64,000 nucleotides of DNA, taken from Psychrobacter aestuarii (GTDB lineage Bacteria; Pseudomonadota; Gammaproteobacteria; Pseudomonadales; Moraxellaceae). The first letter of the stretch is position 1. Each line of letters starts with the position of its first letter. The notes below the pieces were generated by a model. It made no database searches and had not been told where the DNA came from. It was given only the letters and a program-made list of their open reading frames with translations. The stretch covers positions 186,001-250,000 of the forward strand of contig NZ_CAJGYT010000001.1 of NCBI RefSeq assembly GCF_904846035.1. The letters run 5' to 3'. Of this stretch, positions 45,010-54,187 are shown piece by piece. Both the position numbers and the translations under genes were made by a program.

Positions 45010-46263
45010 CTACCCCACCACCAAGCGCATCAGCTGGGTGCTGACATAGCCACCAATCGTGCCGACCGCATAGCCCAAAATGCCCAAAAACACCCCGACA
45101 GGGGCAAGCGCAGGGTGAAAGGCGGTGGCGACGATGGGTGCTGACGATGCCCCGCCCGTATTGGCGTTTGAGCCGACACACAAAAAGAAAAACGGCGCAC
45201 GAATCAGCTTGGCCACGATAAAAATAATTACCACATGCAGACTCATCCACAACAGCCCCACGAGCAGCAAACGCCACTGCGACATCACGCCCGCCAAATT
45301 AATCTGCATACCAATCGCCGCAATCAAGACAAAGATAAACACCGTGCCCATTTTGGATGCGCCCACATGATTCAGGCGGCGCACGCGTGTGAATGAAAAC
45401 AGCACGCCAATCAACGTAATGATGACCACCATCCAAAAAAACGCGCTGGCAAGGCTGTATTGTACCGCCCACGCATAAGGCGCAAACTGCGCGGCAATCG
45501 CATCGCCGAGCCAGTGCGCGACACCCACCACAAAAAAGCACAGCCCGAACATCACCATCAAGTCGTTCAGCTTGGCGGGTCGCTCGTGCGCCTGCTCATA
45601 GTTTTGTGCCGTCACAATCAGCTTATCAATACTGCTGGTATCGGCTTTGAGCCACTTATCAATTTTACGGGCGTGCTTGGCAAGCAGCAAAATCACAAAC
45701 AACCATAAGGATGCATTGGTGGCATCCACCAAAATCATCACGCCAAACAAGTCATCACTGACGCCGAACAGCTCTTTCATCGCCGCTTGGTTCGCCGCCC
45801 CGCCAATCCAGCTGCCCGCCACCGCAGAAAACCCGCGCCACAGCGTGTCATCAGCGAACATCTCAGGCGCAACTTGTTTGGACAAATACAGACTGATCGG
45901 ACCACTGACAATAATGGCAAGACTCGCCGCAAAGAACATCGCCAGCGCCCGCCAGCCAAGTCCCAAAAGCTTGGGTACATCCATCGATAAGGTCATCAGC
46001 AGCAAACTGGCTGGCAGTAAATACCCCGCGCTAAAGGCATAAATCTGCGCGCCAATACCATCCGCAAACAGTCCTATACTGTTTAAAAATGCAGGGATAA
46101 AGCAGCACAAGACAATACCAGGCAGCAGCGTATAAAAGCGCCGCCAAAATCGGTGTGGCAAACTTTGGGTATAAAACACCAAGCCAATAATGCCCATAAT
46201 GATGCCAAAGGCTAAGGGCACGCTCTCGATAGCCCCCTTGGCTGCCCATGCGGTCACGCTCAT
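45010..46263 (-). CDS. DUF819 family membrane protein
   Basis: This 417-residue protein has about ten hydrophobic helices and the DUF819 (YjcL-like) signature features: SAGYLLPASLLLMTLSMDVP, GGAANQAAMKELFGVSDDLF and, near the end, GSNANTGGASSAPIVATAFHP, where the repeated glycine-asparagine loops suggest a sodium- or proton-coupled carrier. The substrate is unknown. ATG at 46263 has AAGGAG five bases upstream; an ATG six codons earlier is less likely. It is transcribed alone after the terminator of the DEAD-box gene. Confidence 0.85.
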   Translation of the reverse strand: MSVTAWAAKGAIESVPLAFGIIMGIIGLVFYTQSLPHRFWRRFYTLLPGIVLCCFIPAFLNSIGLFADGIGAQIYAFSAGYLLPASLLLMTLSMDVPKLLGLGWRALAMFFAASLAIIVSGPISLYLSKQVAPEMFADDTLWRGFSAVAGSWIGGAANQAAMKELFGVSDDLFGVMILVDATNASLWLFVILLLAKHARKIDKWLKADTSSIDKLIVTAQNYEQAHERPAKLNDLMVMFGLCFFVVGVAHWLGDAIAAQFAPYAWAVQYSLASAFFWMVVIITLIGVLFSFTRVRRLNHVGASKMGTVFIFVLIAAIGMQINLAGVMSQWRLLLVGLLWMSLHVVIIFIVAKLIRAPFFFLCVGSNANTGGASSAPIVATAFHPALAPVGVFLGILGYAVGTIGGYVSTQLMRLVVG

Positions 46264-46301
46264 ACGCACTCCTTGATTCACCGCGATAAAATCATACTCA
46301 T

Positions 46302-46337
46302 AAAAAAAGCCAAACCGCAGTGCGTTTGGCTTTTTTC
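46302..46337 (-). terminator. Terminator of the DEAD-box helicase gene
   Basis: GCCAAAC (46309-46315) pairs with GTTTGGC (46324-46330), extended by A6/T6, giving a strong stem with T-run on either strand. It is placed to end the minus-strand helicase transcript. Confidence 0.8.
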
Positions 46338-46438
46338 TTATACTTATTTAGCGGTCCGTGTGTTCGGTACCTGCCACCTCATCGGTAAGCAGGCACGTTA
46401 CGGACGACTACCTGTTATGGGTAGCCATAAGCAATGGC

Positions 46439-48040
46439 TTACTGTGCGCCGCCTTTGCCACGACCGCCAGCGTTACCGCCGCGACCACGACCTGCGCCTG
46501 CTTTATTGCCGCCAAAGCGATTGCTTGGACGTGAAGACGATGGACGCGCGTCATCACGACTTGGACGGCTTGACTTACCTTTGTATGGCTTGCCCGCAGG
46601 TTTGCCTGAACGTGGCTTGTCTTCGCCAAAGGTTTTGCCTGCGCGTTTGTTTTCAAACGGCTTGCTTTCGCTGCTGCGACCCGCGTCTTGACGACCTTCG
46701 CCGCGGTAGCCTGCACTGCGACCACGACCTGCGCCGCCCGCGTTTGAGCGACCACGTCCACGACCACGCCCTTTATTTTCTTTTGGCGTATAGGTTTTGG
46801 TTGGCTCTAGACCTTCGATTTCAGCGATAGGCATATGGCGCTTTAGGTAGCGGTTGATGGCCGCCAACTGTGGACGGTCATCCATACTGCATAGGTTGAC
46901 GGCAACGCCGCTACGACCTGCGCGACCACAACGACCGATACGGTGAACGTAATCTTCGGTTTGACGTGGCAAGTCATAGTTAATCACGTGTGACAAAGCT
47001 GGCACGTCTAGACCACGGGCAGCAACGTCTGTCGCTACTAGGATTTTGCATTTGCCTTTACGCACGTCTTGCAAGATACGGTTACGCTTGCCTTGTGGCA
47101 AATCGCCGTGCAAGAAGCTGGCTTTATGACCATCATCTGCCAAAGCGTTGGCCAGTTTTTCAGTGCTGCGCTTGGTGGCAGCAAAGATGATGACTTGGTC
47201 TACGTCTGGTTGGCAAATTACTTTGTCCAAGATTTTGTTTTTGTGGTCAAAATCATCACAGTAGTACGCGGTTTCATCGATGTGCGCTGATTCTACTTTG
47301 ATAGACACACGCTCAGGGTTTTTGGTAAAGCTGGCAGCGATGTTGCCAACAGGACCGTCCCACGTCGCAGAACACATGATGGTCTGACGCTCAGCAGGTG
47401 CTGCTTTTAGGATGTCGTTGATGTCATCGGCAAAGCCCATGTCCAGCATGCGGTCGGCTTCGTCAAGCACCAAAATCTCAAGGTGAGACAAATCAACGCG
47501 ACCTGCATTGATGTGGTCAAGCAAACGACCAGGGGTCGCAACCACAACCTGTACGCCTTTACGTAGGGCATTGATCTGACCATTGTATGGCGCGCCGCCA
47601 ACCAAAGGTACTGCGAACAAACCGCGCATCTCTTTTGAGTAGTTGCGTACGTTGTCATGTACTTGCTGAGCCAGCTCACGCGTTGGCGCTAGGATAAGGG
47701 CTTTGATGTGCTTATCAAACGTGGTTGAGCGGCTAAGCTTGTCCAGTAGTGGCAAGACGAATGATGCGGTTTTACCACTGCCCGTCTGAGCCGATAGCAA
47801 TAGGTCACGACCTGCCAATGCAAAAGGAATGGCTTGGGCTTGAATAGGCGTCGGACGCTCGTAGCCACTGCGTGCTAGCGCGGCAAGAATTGGCTTGGCA
47901 AGGTTTAGGTCGGTAAAGGTGATGCCGTTTTCGTCGGCTTGGGTATCTTGATTTTGTACAGGGGCGTTGTCTTGCGTAGAAGTATTGGCGTCAGTGTGGA
48001 TGCCGTTTTGTGCTGCGATGGTCGATAAAATATCTGTCAT
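46439..48040 (-). CDS. DEAD-box RNA helicase with RG-rich tail
   Basis: This 533-residue protein has all DEAD-box motifs: a Q motif (RPTPIQAQAIPFAL), motif I AQTGSGKTASF, PTRELAQQV, motif II VLDEADRMLDMG, motif III SAT, and HRIGRCGRAGRSG (motif VI). From about residue 410 the tail is low-complexity, rich in Arg and Gly (GRGRGRGRSNAGGAGRGRS) with Lys and Ser, a likely RNA-binding extension. It is closest to RhlE-type helicases that help ribosome assembly or RNA decay in the cold. ATG at 48040 has AAGGAT upstream; an ATG 11 codons earlier is less likely. A long structured leader precedes it. Confidence 0.92.
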   Translation of the reverse strand: MTDILSTIAAQNGIHTDANTSTQDNAPVQNQDTQADENGITFTDLNLAKPILAALARSGYERPTPIQAQAIPFALAGRDLLLSAQTGSGKTASFVLPLLDKLSRSTTFDKHIKALILAPTRELAQQVHDNVRNYSKEMRGLFAVPLVGGAPYNGQINALRKGVQVVVATPGRLLDHINAGRVDLSHLEILVLDEADRMLDMGFADDINDILKAAPAERQTIMCSATWDGPVGNIAASFTKNPERVSIKVESAHIDETAYYCDDFDHKNKILDKVICQPDVDQVIIFAATKRSTEKLANALADDGHKASFLHGDLPQGKRNRILQDVRKGKCKILVATDVAARGLDVPALSHVINYDLPRQTEDYVHRIGRCGRAGRSGVAVNLCSMDDRPQLAAINRYLKRHMPIAEIEGLEPTKTYTPKENKGRGRGRGRSNAGGAGRGRSAGYRGEGRQDAGRSSESKPFENKRAGKTFGEDKPRSGKPAGKPYKGKSSRPSRDDARPSSSRPSNRFGGNKAGAGRGRGGNAGGRGKGGAQ

Positions 48041-48485
48041 GAGTATCCTTGGGTAGTATGGACTATTGAACATTCAATAGCCGAGTGCCTACCACTGATA
48101 ACCGCATGACACCAACACTACGCTATCTGCATCATGCTTGCGCGTAAGTTGGTGTGTCATCACGTATTTTGGTGGTAGTGCCGAGTGTCTTATCTTAGGC
48201 AGTGGCTTACGCCAATGCAGTCAATCATGCATATGCTAGATAAGATATGAGTCAAAAATAATAGAATTATTTAAGAACACAAAATCATCGGCAACAATTA
48301 CTCACGGTCATCCTAGACCCAAAATCGCAGGCGATGTTATCAATCTCATAATTCCTGTCAAAGGGGGTATTTATACGTATCCCCTTGAGCATGGCGAGGG
48401 AGTATAACACAGCCTATCTAAGATAGGCATGTATTTTGTACAAGTTTTTCTTATTATTGACAAGTAGCGCTGTATATACCGTGTA
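48041..48485 (-). promoter_or_regulatory. Long structured leader and promoter of the DEAD-box gene
   Basis: On the minus strand TTGTCA (48463-48458) and TACAAA (48440-48435) are spaced by 17 bases and would start RNA near 48428, giving a leader of about 390 bases. The leader holds a palindrome CTATTGAACATTCAATAG (48063-48080) and a large stem built from 48089-48095 with 48172-48178 and 48106-48116 with 48148-48160. Cold-shock RNA-helicase genes often have such long 5' UTRs, so post-transcriptional or autoregulation is plausible. Confidence 0.5.
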
Positions 48486-49601
48486 TTAGCCTTTAATATC
48501 AGTCACAAAGGTCGGCATTTGCCATGCACCGCCCGCTTCTATCAAGCGGCACATGCCTGTGGTCGCCTCACGACTCTTCTCAAAACGCGCGCCCGTCCAT
48601 ACCCATTCGTCAATAGAATAGCAATCGCCAATGCCGCGTCCTTTTTGTTCTGCGCGGATGACACCTGCATGATAGTCGGTGGCGTCTGTGGTGACCAAGG
48701 TGGGTTTGTAAGGTTTGCTGTCATTCATAACCCACATGCCCGTACCTGCATTGTAAGCGGCAAGCCAGCAGCTGTGCTGTACGAGCAGCTGTGAGTCATT
48801 GAGACGACTGATGCGCCACGCGCTGTCGTCATTTAAGGAAGGACAAGTATCCGCCGCGTTTTTGGTCGCGCCCTTTACGATACTCGCCAGCTGAGAGGCT
48901 CTGATACGAAACTTGCGCGCATCGTTTTTTTCATTGGGCAGTACTTTATTAAGAATCGGTGCAGCACGTGGGTCTAAGACGCCTTGATTGCCCGCCGCCG
49001 CATTGGGATTGACCAATGCGCCACTGGTACCAACGCGACCTTGAACGTCGTCCGCCTTTAGCATCACTGCGGTTGCGCCTTTATCCGACAGCTGCCAGCG
49101 CGAGTTACGAAAGACGAATTCAATGGTGCTCGATGTGCCGAGCGCCTCTACCAGCGCATCCACTTGCGCGCGGGTCAGCTCCGAGTCTCCTGACTCATTA
49201 GACACAGGGCGCGTCTCCCCCAAGTCCTTGCCATTGATGCGCATGGTGATGCGGTGACGGTTGCCAAGCTTCATTAGGGCTTTGGCGGAGCTGTCTTTGG
49301 TGCCGCCCAGTTTGAGCTTACCTGTGGTTAGTGCGCCCTTACCCGCCCGCCGCGTCAGCAGTACCGATACGGGCATGTCGCTGTTTTTCTCGCTTTGATA
49401 GCCAGCGATACGGCAGGTTAATGTATTGTCGCATGCCACTTGCCAGTCTTGATATGAAAATGATGTGCCTGCTTGGCTGGTCATCGGCAGCCATGCCAGC
49501 GCGCCAAGCACGCCAATAGGTAGCCAGCGTGCAGCGCGTGTCTTGGTCTGTGCAGGCTTGCAATCTGTAGTAGCGGCTTTTAGTAAACGACGTAATGACA
49601 T
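48486..49601 (-). CDS. DUF1176 family secreted protein
   Basis: This 371-residue protein has an N-terminal signal (ARWLPIGVLGALAWLPMTSQA) and then the DUF1176 pattern: FSYQDWQVACDNTLTCRIAGY with a conserved cysteine pair, VSVLLTRRAGKGA, INGKDLG, WVWTGARFEKSREATTGMCR near the end. DUF1176 proteins are predicted periplasmic and of unknown function. ATG at 49601 has AAGGAT upstream; the earlier ATG adds six residues without an RBS. It is monocistronic, following a terminator hairpin. Confidence 0.87.
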   Translation of the reverse strand: MSLRRLLKAATTDCKPAQTKTRAARWLPIGVLGALAWLPMTSQAGTSFSYQDWQVACDNTLTCRIAGYQSEKNSDMPVSVLLTRRAGKGALTTGKLKLGGTKDSSAKALMKLGNRHRITMRINGKDLGETRPVSNESGDSELTRAQVDALVEALGTSSTIEFVFRNSRWQLSDKGATAVMLKADDVQGRVGTSGALVNPNAAAGNQGVLDPRAAPILNKVLPNEKNDARKFRIRASQLASIVKGATKNAADTCPSLNDDSAWRISRLNDSQLLVQHSCWLAAYNAGTGMWVMNDSKPYKPTLVTTDATDYHAGVIRAEQKGRGIGDCYSIDEWVWTGARFEKSREATTGMCRLIEAGGAWQMPTFVTDIKG

Positions 49602-49765
49602 ACTTATCCTTAATGGCAATCATTGACACCAAACGGTCTAAGCCTATCATAGCCTATCTATGTTTCTTTTTATTATGTAAATGTATCATTATGTAAAATA
49701 AACTTGTGGCTTTCTAATTGTATAGGTATCAACTGTGTGATTGAGCTTACTATAGGATAAGGTAG

Positions 49766-49797
49766 CATAAAAGCTGACTTTTATCAGCTTTTATGCT
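49766..49797 (-). terminator. Hairpin after the yghU gene
   Basis: GCATAAAAGCTGA (49766-49778) pairs perfectly over 13 bp with 49785-49797, with a 6-base loop. The run of T falls within the stem, so termination may be partial. It is the likely 3' end of the minus-strand YghU-type transcript. Confidence 0.6.
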
Positions 49798-49835
49798 CAA
49801 ATAGGCGGGCAGTAAAAGGAAGGTTAGATAAGCGC

Positions 49836-50648
49836 TTATTTAATGGCTGTTAATGACAAATCAACGGCGCGTTGCACGGCAGGACGCTTAGCAATGGCTT
49901 TTGCCCAGCGCTGCACGTGGGTGTAGCTGTCTGCCTGCAAAAAGGTCGCCGCATCGTCATAGAGCTTACCAAGTACCAGCTGACCATACCATGACCAGAT
50001 AATCATATCCGCAATGTTGTAACTGTCCTCGCCATTGCCGCACATATACTCATTATTTGCTAAATGCTTGTCCAGCACATCCAGTTGGCGTTTGGTTTCC
50101 ATGGTATAGCGATTGATGGGGTACTCCATTGGCTCGGGAGCGTAGGCGTAAAAATGCCCAAAACCACCGCCCAAATACGGCGCTGCGCCCATTTGCCACA
50201 TGACCCATGACAGACAATCAGCACGCGCCTGCCCTTGCCCTGTAGGCACGAACTTGCCGTACTTTTCTGCCAAATACAGCAAAATCGCACCTGACTCAAA
50301 CAAGGTCACAGGCTCATCTGTAGAGTAATCGACCAAAGCTGGGATTTTAGAGTTTGGGTTGATATCGACAAAGTCCGAGCCAAACTGGTCGCCCTCAGTG
50401 ATGTCAATTTTATAAGCATCATATGCGGCATCGGTCACGCCGCACTCAGCAAGCTCTTCGAGCAAGATATTGACCTTGACACCGTTTGGGGTATTTAGCG
50501 AGTACAGCTGTAGCGGCGCATCGCCTTTGGGCAGTGTTTGCTCATGGCGCGCGCCTGCGGTTGGCGCATTGGTGCTGGCAAATTTACCGCCGTTTTCCTT
50601 ATCTGCTGTCCATATTTTGGGCGGAGTGTAATTGTCGTCTTGAGACAT
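49836..50648 (-). CDS. yghU: YghU-type glutathione S-transferase (disulfide-bond reductase)
   Basis: This 270-residue protein matches YghU from E. coli along its length: the YTPPKIWTADKENGGKFA start, HEQTLPKGDAPLQLYSLNTP, NGVKVNILLEEL, VNPNSKIPALVDYS, FESGAILLYLAEKYG and GAAPYLGGGFGHFY. YghU binds two glutathione molecules and reduces disulfides such as 2-hydroxyethyl disulfide. AAGGA precedes the ATG. It is divergent from the MFS transporter gene, with 192 bases between them. Confidence 0.92.
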   Translation of the reverse strand: MSQDDNYTPPKIWTADKENGGKFASTNAPTAGARHEQTLPKGDAPLQLYSLNTPNGVKVNILLEELAECGVTDAAYDAYKIDITEGDQFGSDFVDINPNSKIPALVDYSTDEPVTLFESGAILLYLAEKYGKFVPTGQGQARADCLSWVMWQMGAAPYLGGGFGHFYAYAPEPMEYPINRYTMETKRQLDVLDKHLANNEYMCGNGEDSYNIADMIIWSWYGQLVLGKLYDDAATFLQADSYTHVQRWAKAIAKRPAVQRAVDLSLTAIK

Positions 50649-50840
50649 GAGTGTTCCTTATTATTTAAGTATATAAATTTATTTAAGTGTATAAACGGTC
50701 GTGTACCGCTATTAGAGGACATTATTTGTCCAATTACTATATCGGCGCGTATAGAAAATACAGCGTTCTCGTGTAATCGGTTGTTCTTTTATGTACAAAC
50801 GCCCTATGATGAGCGATGCAAATTTGATTTGGATACCAAA

Positions 50841-52217
50841 ATGGTCAGCTTAAGTAAAGCGCAAAAAAAATATTTGCCCTATGTGTTGGCAGTTGCGCTG
50901 TTTATGCAAATTCTAGATGCTACGATTTTAAACACGGCACTGCCGCAAATGGCAATCGCGCTTGATGAATCACCGTTAAAGATGCAGTGGACGATTATCA
51001 GCTATGCGCTGACTTTGGCGATATTTATTCCGATCAGCGGCTTTTTGGCGGACAAGTACGGGACGCGGCGCGTGTTTTTGACCGCCATCATCATCTTTTG
51101 TATCGGCTCGCTGTTGTGCGCGGCGGCCAGCAGTCTGTCCTTTTTAATCGGCTCACGCGTGGTACAAGGGATTGGCGGGGCGATGCTGACCCCTGTCGGG
51201 CGTTTAATTCTTGTGAAGTCCTATCCGCGCAATCAGCTATTGACGGTGATGAACTTTGCGGTCGTGCCAGCCCTCGTCGCGCCTTTGGTCGGTCCCTTAC
51301 TGGGCGGTTATCTGGTGGAGTATGCCAGTTGGCACTGGATATTTTTAATCAATATTCCGATGGGGATTTTGGGCTTTGTGATTGGCAAGTCCTTGATTCC
51401 TGATTTGTTCGATGTCGGTCAGCGTTTTGACTGGTCGGGGTTTTTCTTGTTTGCCGCAGGTGCGAGTATTTTAACCTTGGCAGTAGAGTTTGCCTCCAAA
51501 TCAGGTCACGGTAGCAGCGCTGTGGTTTTGGCGATGTTGGCTGTGGTGTCGCTGGCAGGCTATGTGTGGCACGCCAAACACCGCGACGCTCCCCTATTTC
51601 CCTTACAGCTCTTTGATGTACCGACCTTTCGCATTGGCATTGTCGGTAACCTCTCGACGCGTATCGGCATCAGCGCCGTGCCCTTTTTGCTGCCGCTGTT
51701 ATTGCAGGTGGTGTTTGAGTACTCACCCTCAGAGGCAGGATGGATGCTCGTACCGATTGCGGCAGGCGCGTTTGGGGTAAAGCCATTCGTCAGCCGCATC
51801 ATTCAACGCTTTAGTTACCGCAAAGTGCTGGTTTGGAACACGTCACTATTGGGGTTTTCCATTATTTGTCTGGGACAATTCGCCGCCAATATGAATATTT
51901 TGGCGATGATGCCGTTATTGGTGGTGATTGGTCTGTGTAACTCTATTCAGTTTAGCGCGATGAACACCTTAACCATTGGTGATTTAGAAGGTCCACAGAC
52001 CAGCAGTGGCAACAGCTTGATGGCGGTCAATCAGCAAATGGCGGTAGGCTTGGGCATTGCGCTTGGCGCAGCGGTATTGAACGTTTTGCGCGAGCGCTTT
52101 GATGTGGACACGCAGCACGCGTTTCAGATGACCTACTGGCTGCTTGGTGTATGGACGATTGTTGCAGGATTGGGCTTTTTACGCTTAAAACCTGATGATG
52201 GTGAAGGCTTGTATTAA
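50841..52217 (+). CDS. MFS multidrug exporter, DHA2-like
   Basis: This 458-residue protein has 12-14 membrane helices. It opens with YLPYVLAVALFMQILDATIL (motif D1-like), has GFLADKYGTRRVFLTAI (motif A), SRVVQGIGGAMLTPVGRL, and LVGPLLGGYLVE (motif C of drug/proton antiporters). It is closest to MdtD/EmrB-type DHA2 exporters. Translation probably starts at ATG 50841; a longer in-frame reading from 50538 overlaps the divergent yghU gene and lacks any signal. The substrate is unknown. A terminator follows. Confidence 0.9.
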   Translation: MVSLSKAQKKYLPYVLAVALFMQILDATILNTALPQMAIALDESPLKMQWTIISYALTLAIFIPISGFLADKYGTRRVFLTAIIIFCIGSLLCAAASSLSFLIGSRVVQGIGGAMLTPVGRLILVKSYPRNQLLTVMNFAVVPALVAPLVGPLLGGYLVEYASWHWIFLINIPMGILGFVIGKSLIPDLFDVGQRFDWSGFFLFAAGASILTLAVEFASKSGHGSSAVVLAMLAVVSLAGYVWHAKHRDAPLFPLQLFDVPTFRIGIVGNLSTRIGISAVPFLLPLLLQVVFEYSPSEAGWMLVPIAAGAFGVKPFVSRIIQRFSYRKVLVWNTSLLGFSIICLGQFAANMNILAMMPLLVVIGLCNSIQFSAMNTLTIGDLEGPQTSSGNSLMAVNQQMAVGLGIALGAAVLNVLRERFDVDTQHAFQMTYWLLGVWTIVAGLGFLRLKPDDGEGLY

Positions 52218-52250
52218 GGCATCTATAAACAATAATGAATAGTGACATAA

Positions 52251-52290
52251 AAAAAGCCCAGCGTAATCATGTGCGCTGGGCTTTTTATAT
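52251..52290. terminator. Bidirectional terminator between MFS and bfr genes
   Basis: AAAAAGCCCAGCG (52251-52263) pairs perfectly over 13 bp with 52274-52286, with a 10-base loop and T-rich ends on both sides. Confidence 0.85.
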
Positions 52291-52305
52291 AGGCTTGCTT
52301 GATAC

Positions 52306-52782
52306 TTAGTCGTGGTCATCCATTTGCGATTGGATGTAGTTCTGTACGCCGACATCACGGATTAGGTCGTGCTGCGTCTCTAACCAGTCGTCATACTCTT
52401 CGTTACCGTCTTTCAGCTTAGTGAGCAGCTCACGTGACACGTAGTCGCGCTTTTCTTCACATAAAGCGATGGCATCGCTGATGATGTCGTACTTTTGCTT
52501 CTCTAAGCGCAAGTTACAATCAATGATTTCAGGCACATCTTCCCCGATGTACAGCTTGCCCAGCTCTTGCAGGTTCGGCAGACCGCCGAGCAACAAAATA
52601 CGCGCAATCAAATCATCAGACCATTTCATCTCATAGATAGACTGCTTGTAAAAGCCATCATTTAAGGCTTCAAGTCCCCAATGACGGGCAACGCGGGCAT
52701 GCAAAAAGTATTGGTTAATGGCAATTAATGACTGACCCAAGACCTTGTTTAGGGCGCGAATGACCTCTTTATCCCCTTTCAT
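52306..52782 (-). CDS. bfr: Bacterioferritin subunit, haem-ligand type without full ferroxidase site
   Basis: This 158-residue bacterioferritin has the haem-binding Met52 in IYEMKWSDD. By alignment to E. coli Bfr, however, several di-iron ligands are replaced: Glu18 is Ser, His54 is Trp, Glu127 is Asn and His130 is Tyr, while Glu51 and Glu94 remain. It therefore probably supplies haem sites but little ferroxidase activity in a mixed 24-mer. It is 90 bases downstream of the complementary subunit gene, with AAGGA before the ATG. Two-subunit bacterioferritins of this kind are known in Neisseria and Pseudomonas. Confidence 0.9.
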   Translation of the reverse strand: MKGDKEVIRALNKVLGQSLIAINQYFLHARVARHWGLEALNDGFYKQSIYEMKWSDDLIARILLLGGLPNLQELGKLYIGEDVPEIIDCNLRLEKQKYDIISDAIALCEEKRDYVSRELLTKLKDGNEEYDDWLETQHDLIRDVGVQNYIQSQMDDHD

Positions 52783-52872
52783 AGTCGATTTCCTTTTTTT
52801 TATAATGAGTACGTGCCTGAAAATATATCATCAGCGGCACGCAATATGGGTGATAAGCAACAGCGTTTGCCA

Positions 52873-53361
52873 TTAAACCAAATCAGGCGACACTTCGGCG
52901 ATTTGGCTTTGCAGATAGTTCGGCAAGCCGACCATGTCAATCAGACGCAGCTGCTGCTCTAGCCAATGCGCGTGGTCTTCTTCGGTGTCTTTGAGCTGCT
53001 CGACCAGCATGTCACGCGTCACATAGTCACGCACTTCTTCACAGATGGCGATGCCTTCTTTTAGGTGCGCTTGTACCGCGTATTCTAAGTCCAAGTCCAG
53101 CTGTAGCATTTCAGGTACGCTGCTGCCGACATGAATCTCGTCCACAGTCATTTTTGGCGTACCGCCCAGCATGAGGATACGGCGGATGATGGCTTGCGCG
53201 TGCATGGTCTCGTCATCCATCTCGTGATGGATGCGATCGTAAAGCTTGCCATAGTGCCACTCGGCATACATCTCAGAATGGATAAAATACTGATCGCGGG
53301 CAGCAAGCTCGCCGCCCAATAGGAAGTTTAAATATTCGATAACTTTTTGATTGCCTTTCAT
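52873..53361 (-). CDS. bfr: Bacterioferritin subunit, ferroxidase type
   Basis: This 162-residue bacterioferritin keeps the di-iron ligands Glu18, Glu51, His54 (MDDETMHAQ), Glu94 (LDLEYAV), Glu127 and His130 ([10 protein letters not shown]) by alignment to E. coli Bfr. Haem-ligand Met52 is Thr. It is thus the catalytic partner of the haem-type subunit encoded just downstream, and the two probably form a mixed iron-storage shell. ATG at 53361 with AGGAG upstream is preferred to one ten codons earlier. The order ferroxidase subunit then haem subunit suggests one transcript. Confidence 0.92.
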   Translation of the reverse strand: MKGNQKVIEYLNFLLGGELAARDQYFIHSEMYAEWHYGKLYDRIHHEMDDETMHAQAIIRRILMLGGTPKMTVDEIHVGSSVPEMLQLDLDLEYAVQAHLKEGIAICEEVRDYVTRDMLVEQLKDTEEDHAHWLEQQLRLIDMVGLPNYLQSQIAEVSPDLV

Positions 53362-53736
53362 CGTCTGCGCTCCTGTATGGTGATAAATCACTTAAAAGAC
53401 GCTGCGTATGCACGGCGGCATACGGTCACAGCTGTCTACAATATAAGAATTTTGTATACCGCATAGGATAGCACACGACAAAAAAACGTCATGTAATATT
53501 ATGAACTAAGAATGAAATGCAACTTGAGAACTATAATTAGCTCGCTGCAAGATAGGTAGGCAAAAAAGAGGGCAATAAAGAAGAAGGCTGTCTAAAAAAG
53601 CTGATGCCTTTATCGACAGGTTACCTAGAGAAGGCAAAATACTATAGAGGACAGTTATATAATACTTATAGCGTCATGGCAAGTGTCATCTTGTAGACGC
53701 TATACTCTGTGCTGATATGGATAGCGGGCGCTGGTA
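53362..53736. other. Intergenic region between bfr and bfd
   Basis: These 375 bases should hold the bfr promoter (A/T-rich around 53430-53480) and the 3' end of bfd. A hairpin TATAGCGTC (53667-53675) with GACGCTATA (53696-53704) lies just after bfd and may end its transcript, though it lacks a T tract. I see no further gene. Confidence 0.45.
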
Positions 53737-53928
53737 TTACACCGCGTAAGCCAGCTCGTCGAGCTTGGCGTGATGCTCTTCGAGATAATCATTAACCATT
53801 GGCTCACAGCAGCCGCAGCATGTCGCCACATCCAAAGTGTCCTTGAGTGCGTCCAAGGTATCGACCCCTGAGGCAATCGCGGCTTGGATTTGCTTTTCTT
53901 TCACACTGTTGCAGATACATACGTACAT
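53737..53928 (-). CDS. bfd: Bacterioferritin-associated ferredoxin
   Basis: This 63-residue [2Fe-2S] protein has the Bfd cysteine pattern: MYVCICNSV (Cys4, Cys6) and ATCCGCCEPMV (Cys37, 38, 40, 41; Cys38 and Cys41 being the expected ligands). Bfd delivers electrons to bacterioferritin haem to release stored iron. It lies on the same strand and 375 bases upstream of the two bfr genes. A Fur-box-like sequence is upstream, so it is probably derepressed when iron is low. Confidence 0.93.
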   Translation of the reverse strand: MYVCICNSVKEKQIQAAIASGVDTLDALKDTLDVATCCGCCEPMVNDYLEEHHAKLDELAYAV

Positions 53929-53972
53929 GGATGGCTCCTGCTATTTGGCTAACGACGACATCAATGGTTGCT

Positions 53973-53995
53973 ATAATAACGATAATTATTACTAT
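53973..53995. promoter_or_regulatory. Fur-box-like site upstream of bfd
   Basis: The sequence around 53974-53993, AATAACGATAATTATTACTA, is close to the GATAATGATAATCATTATC consensus of the ferric uptake regulator and lies about 45 bases before the bfd start. Iron-regulated bfd is usual. The match is by eye only. Confidence 0.5.
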
Positions 53996-54137
53996 TTACA
54001 ATAACTTTTACATAGTTATCCGTCACTTACGTATATTATCGGCGCGCCTGCCCTGCTTTTTTGCCACTTATGCGCCCGAATATCAAGGCATAGCGCGTCT
54101 TACCCGCCTCCTTTTTTTAGCTATCTTTAGCATAAAA

Positions 54138-54159
54138 AAACCCACCGTCTGGTGGGTTT
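54138..54159 (-). terminator. Terminator of the sulfate transporter operon
   Basis: AAACCCACC (54138-54146) pairs with GGTGGGTTT (54151-54159), followed on the minus strand by seven T. It is 29 bases after the cysA stop. Confidence 0.85.
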
Positions 54160-54187
54160 AATAACCGCATTTGCGTTATTTTGCTGC

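Noticed and set aside
46273-46830. Plus-strand ORF of 185 codons over the helicase tail
   Set aside because: It is antisense to the Arg/Gly-rich C-terminus, and its composition is a mirror of that low-complexity repeat.
50538-50840. N-terminal extension of the MFS exporter by 100 residues
   Set aside because: It is antisense to the yghU start and its promoter, and a proper transporter start lies at 50841.
54100-54187. CysA truncated by a frameshift or late stop
   Set aside because: The stop is followed within 50 bases by a clean terminator, leaving no room for a lost C-terminal domain.
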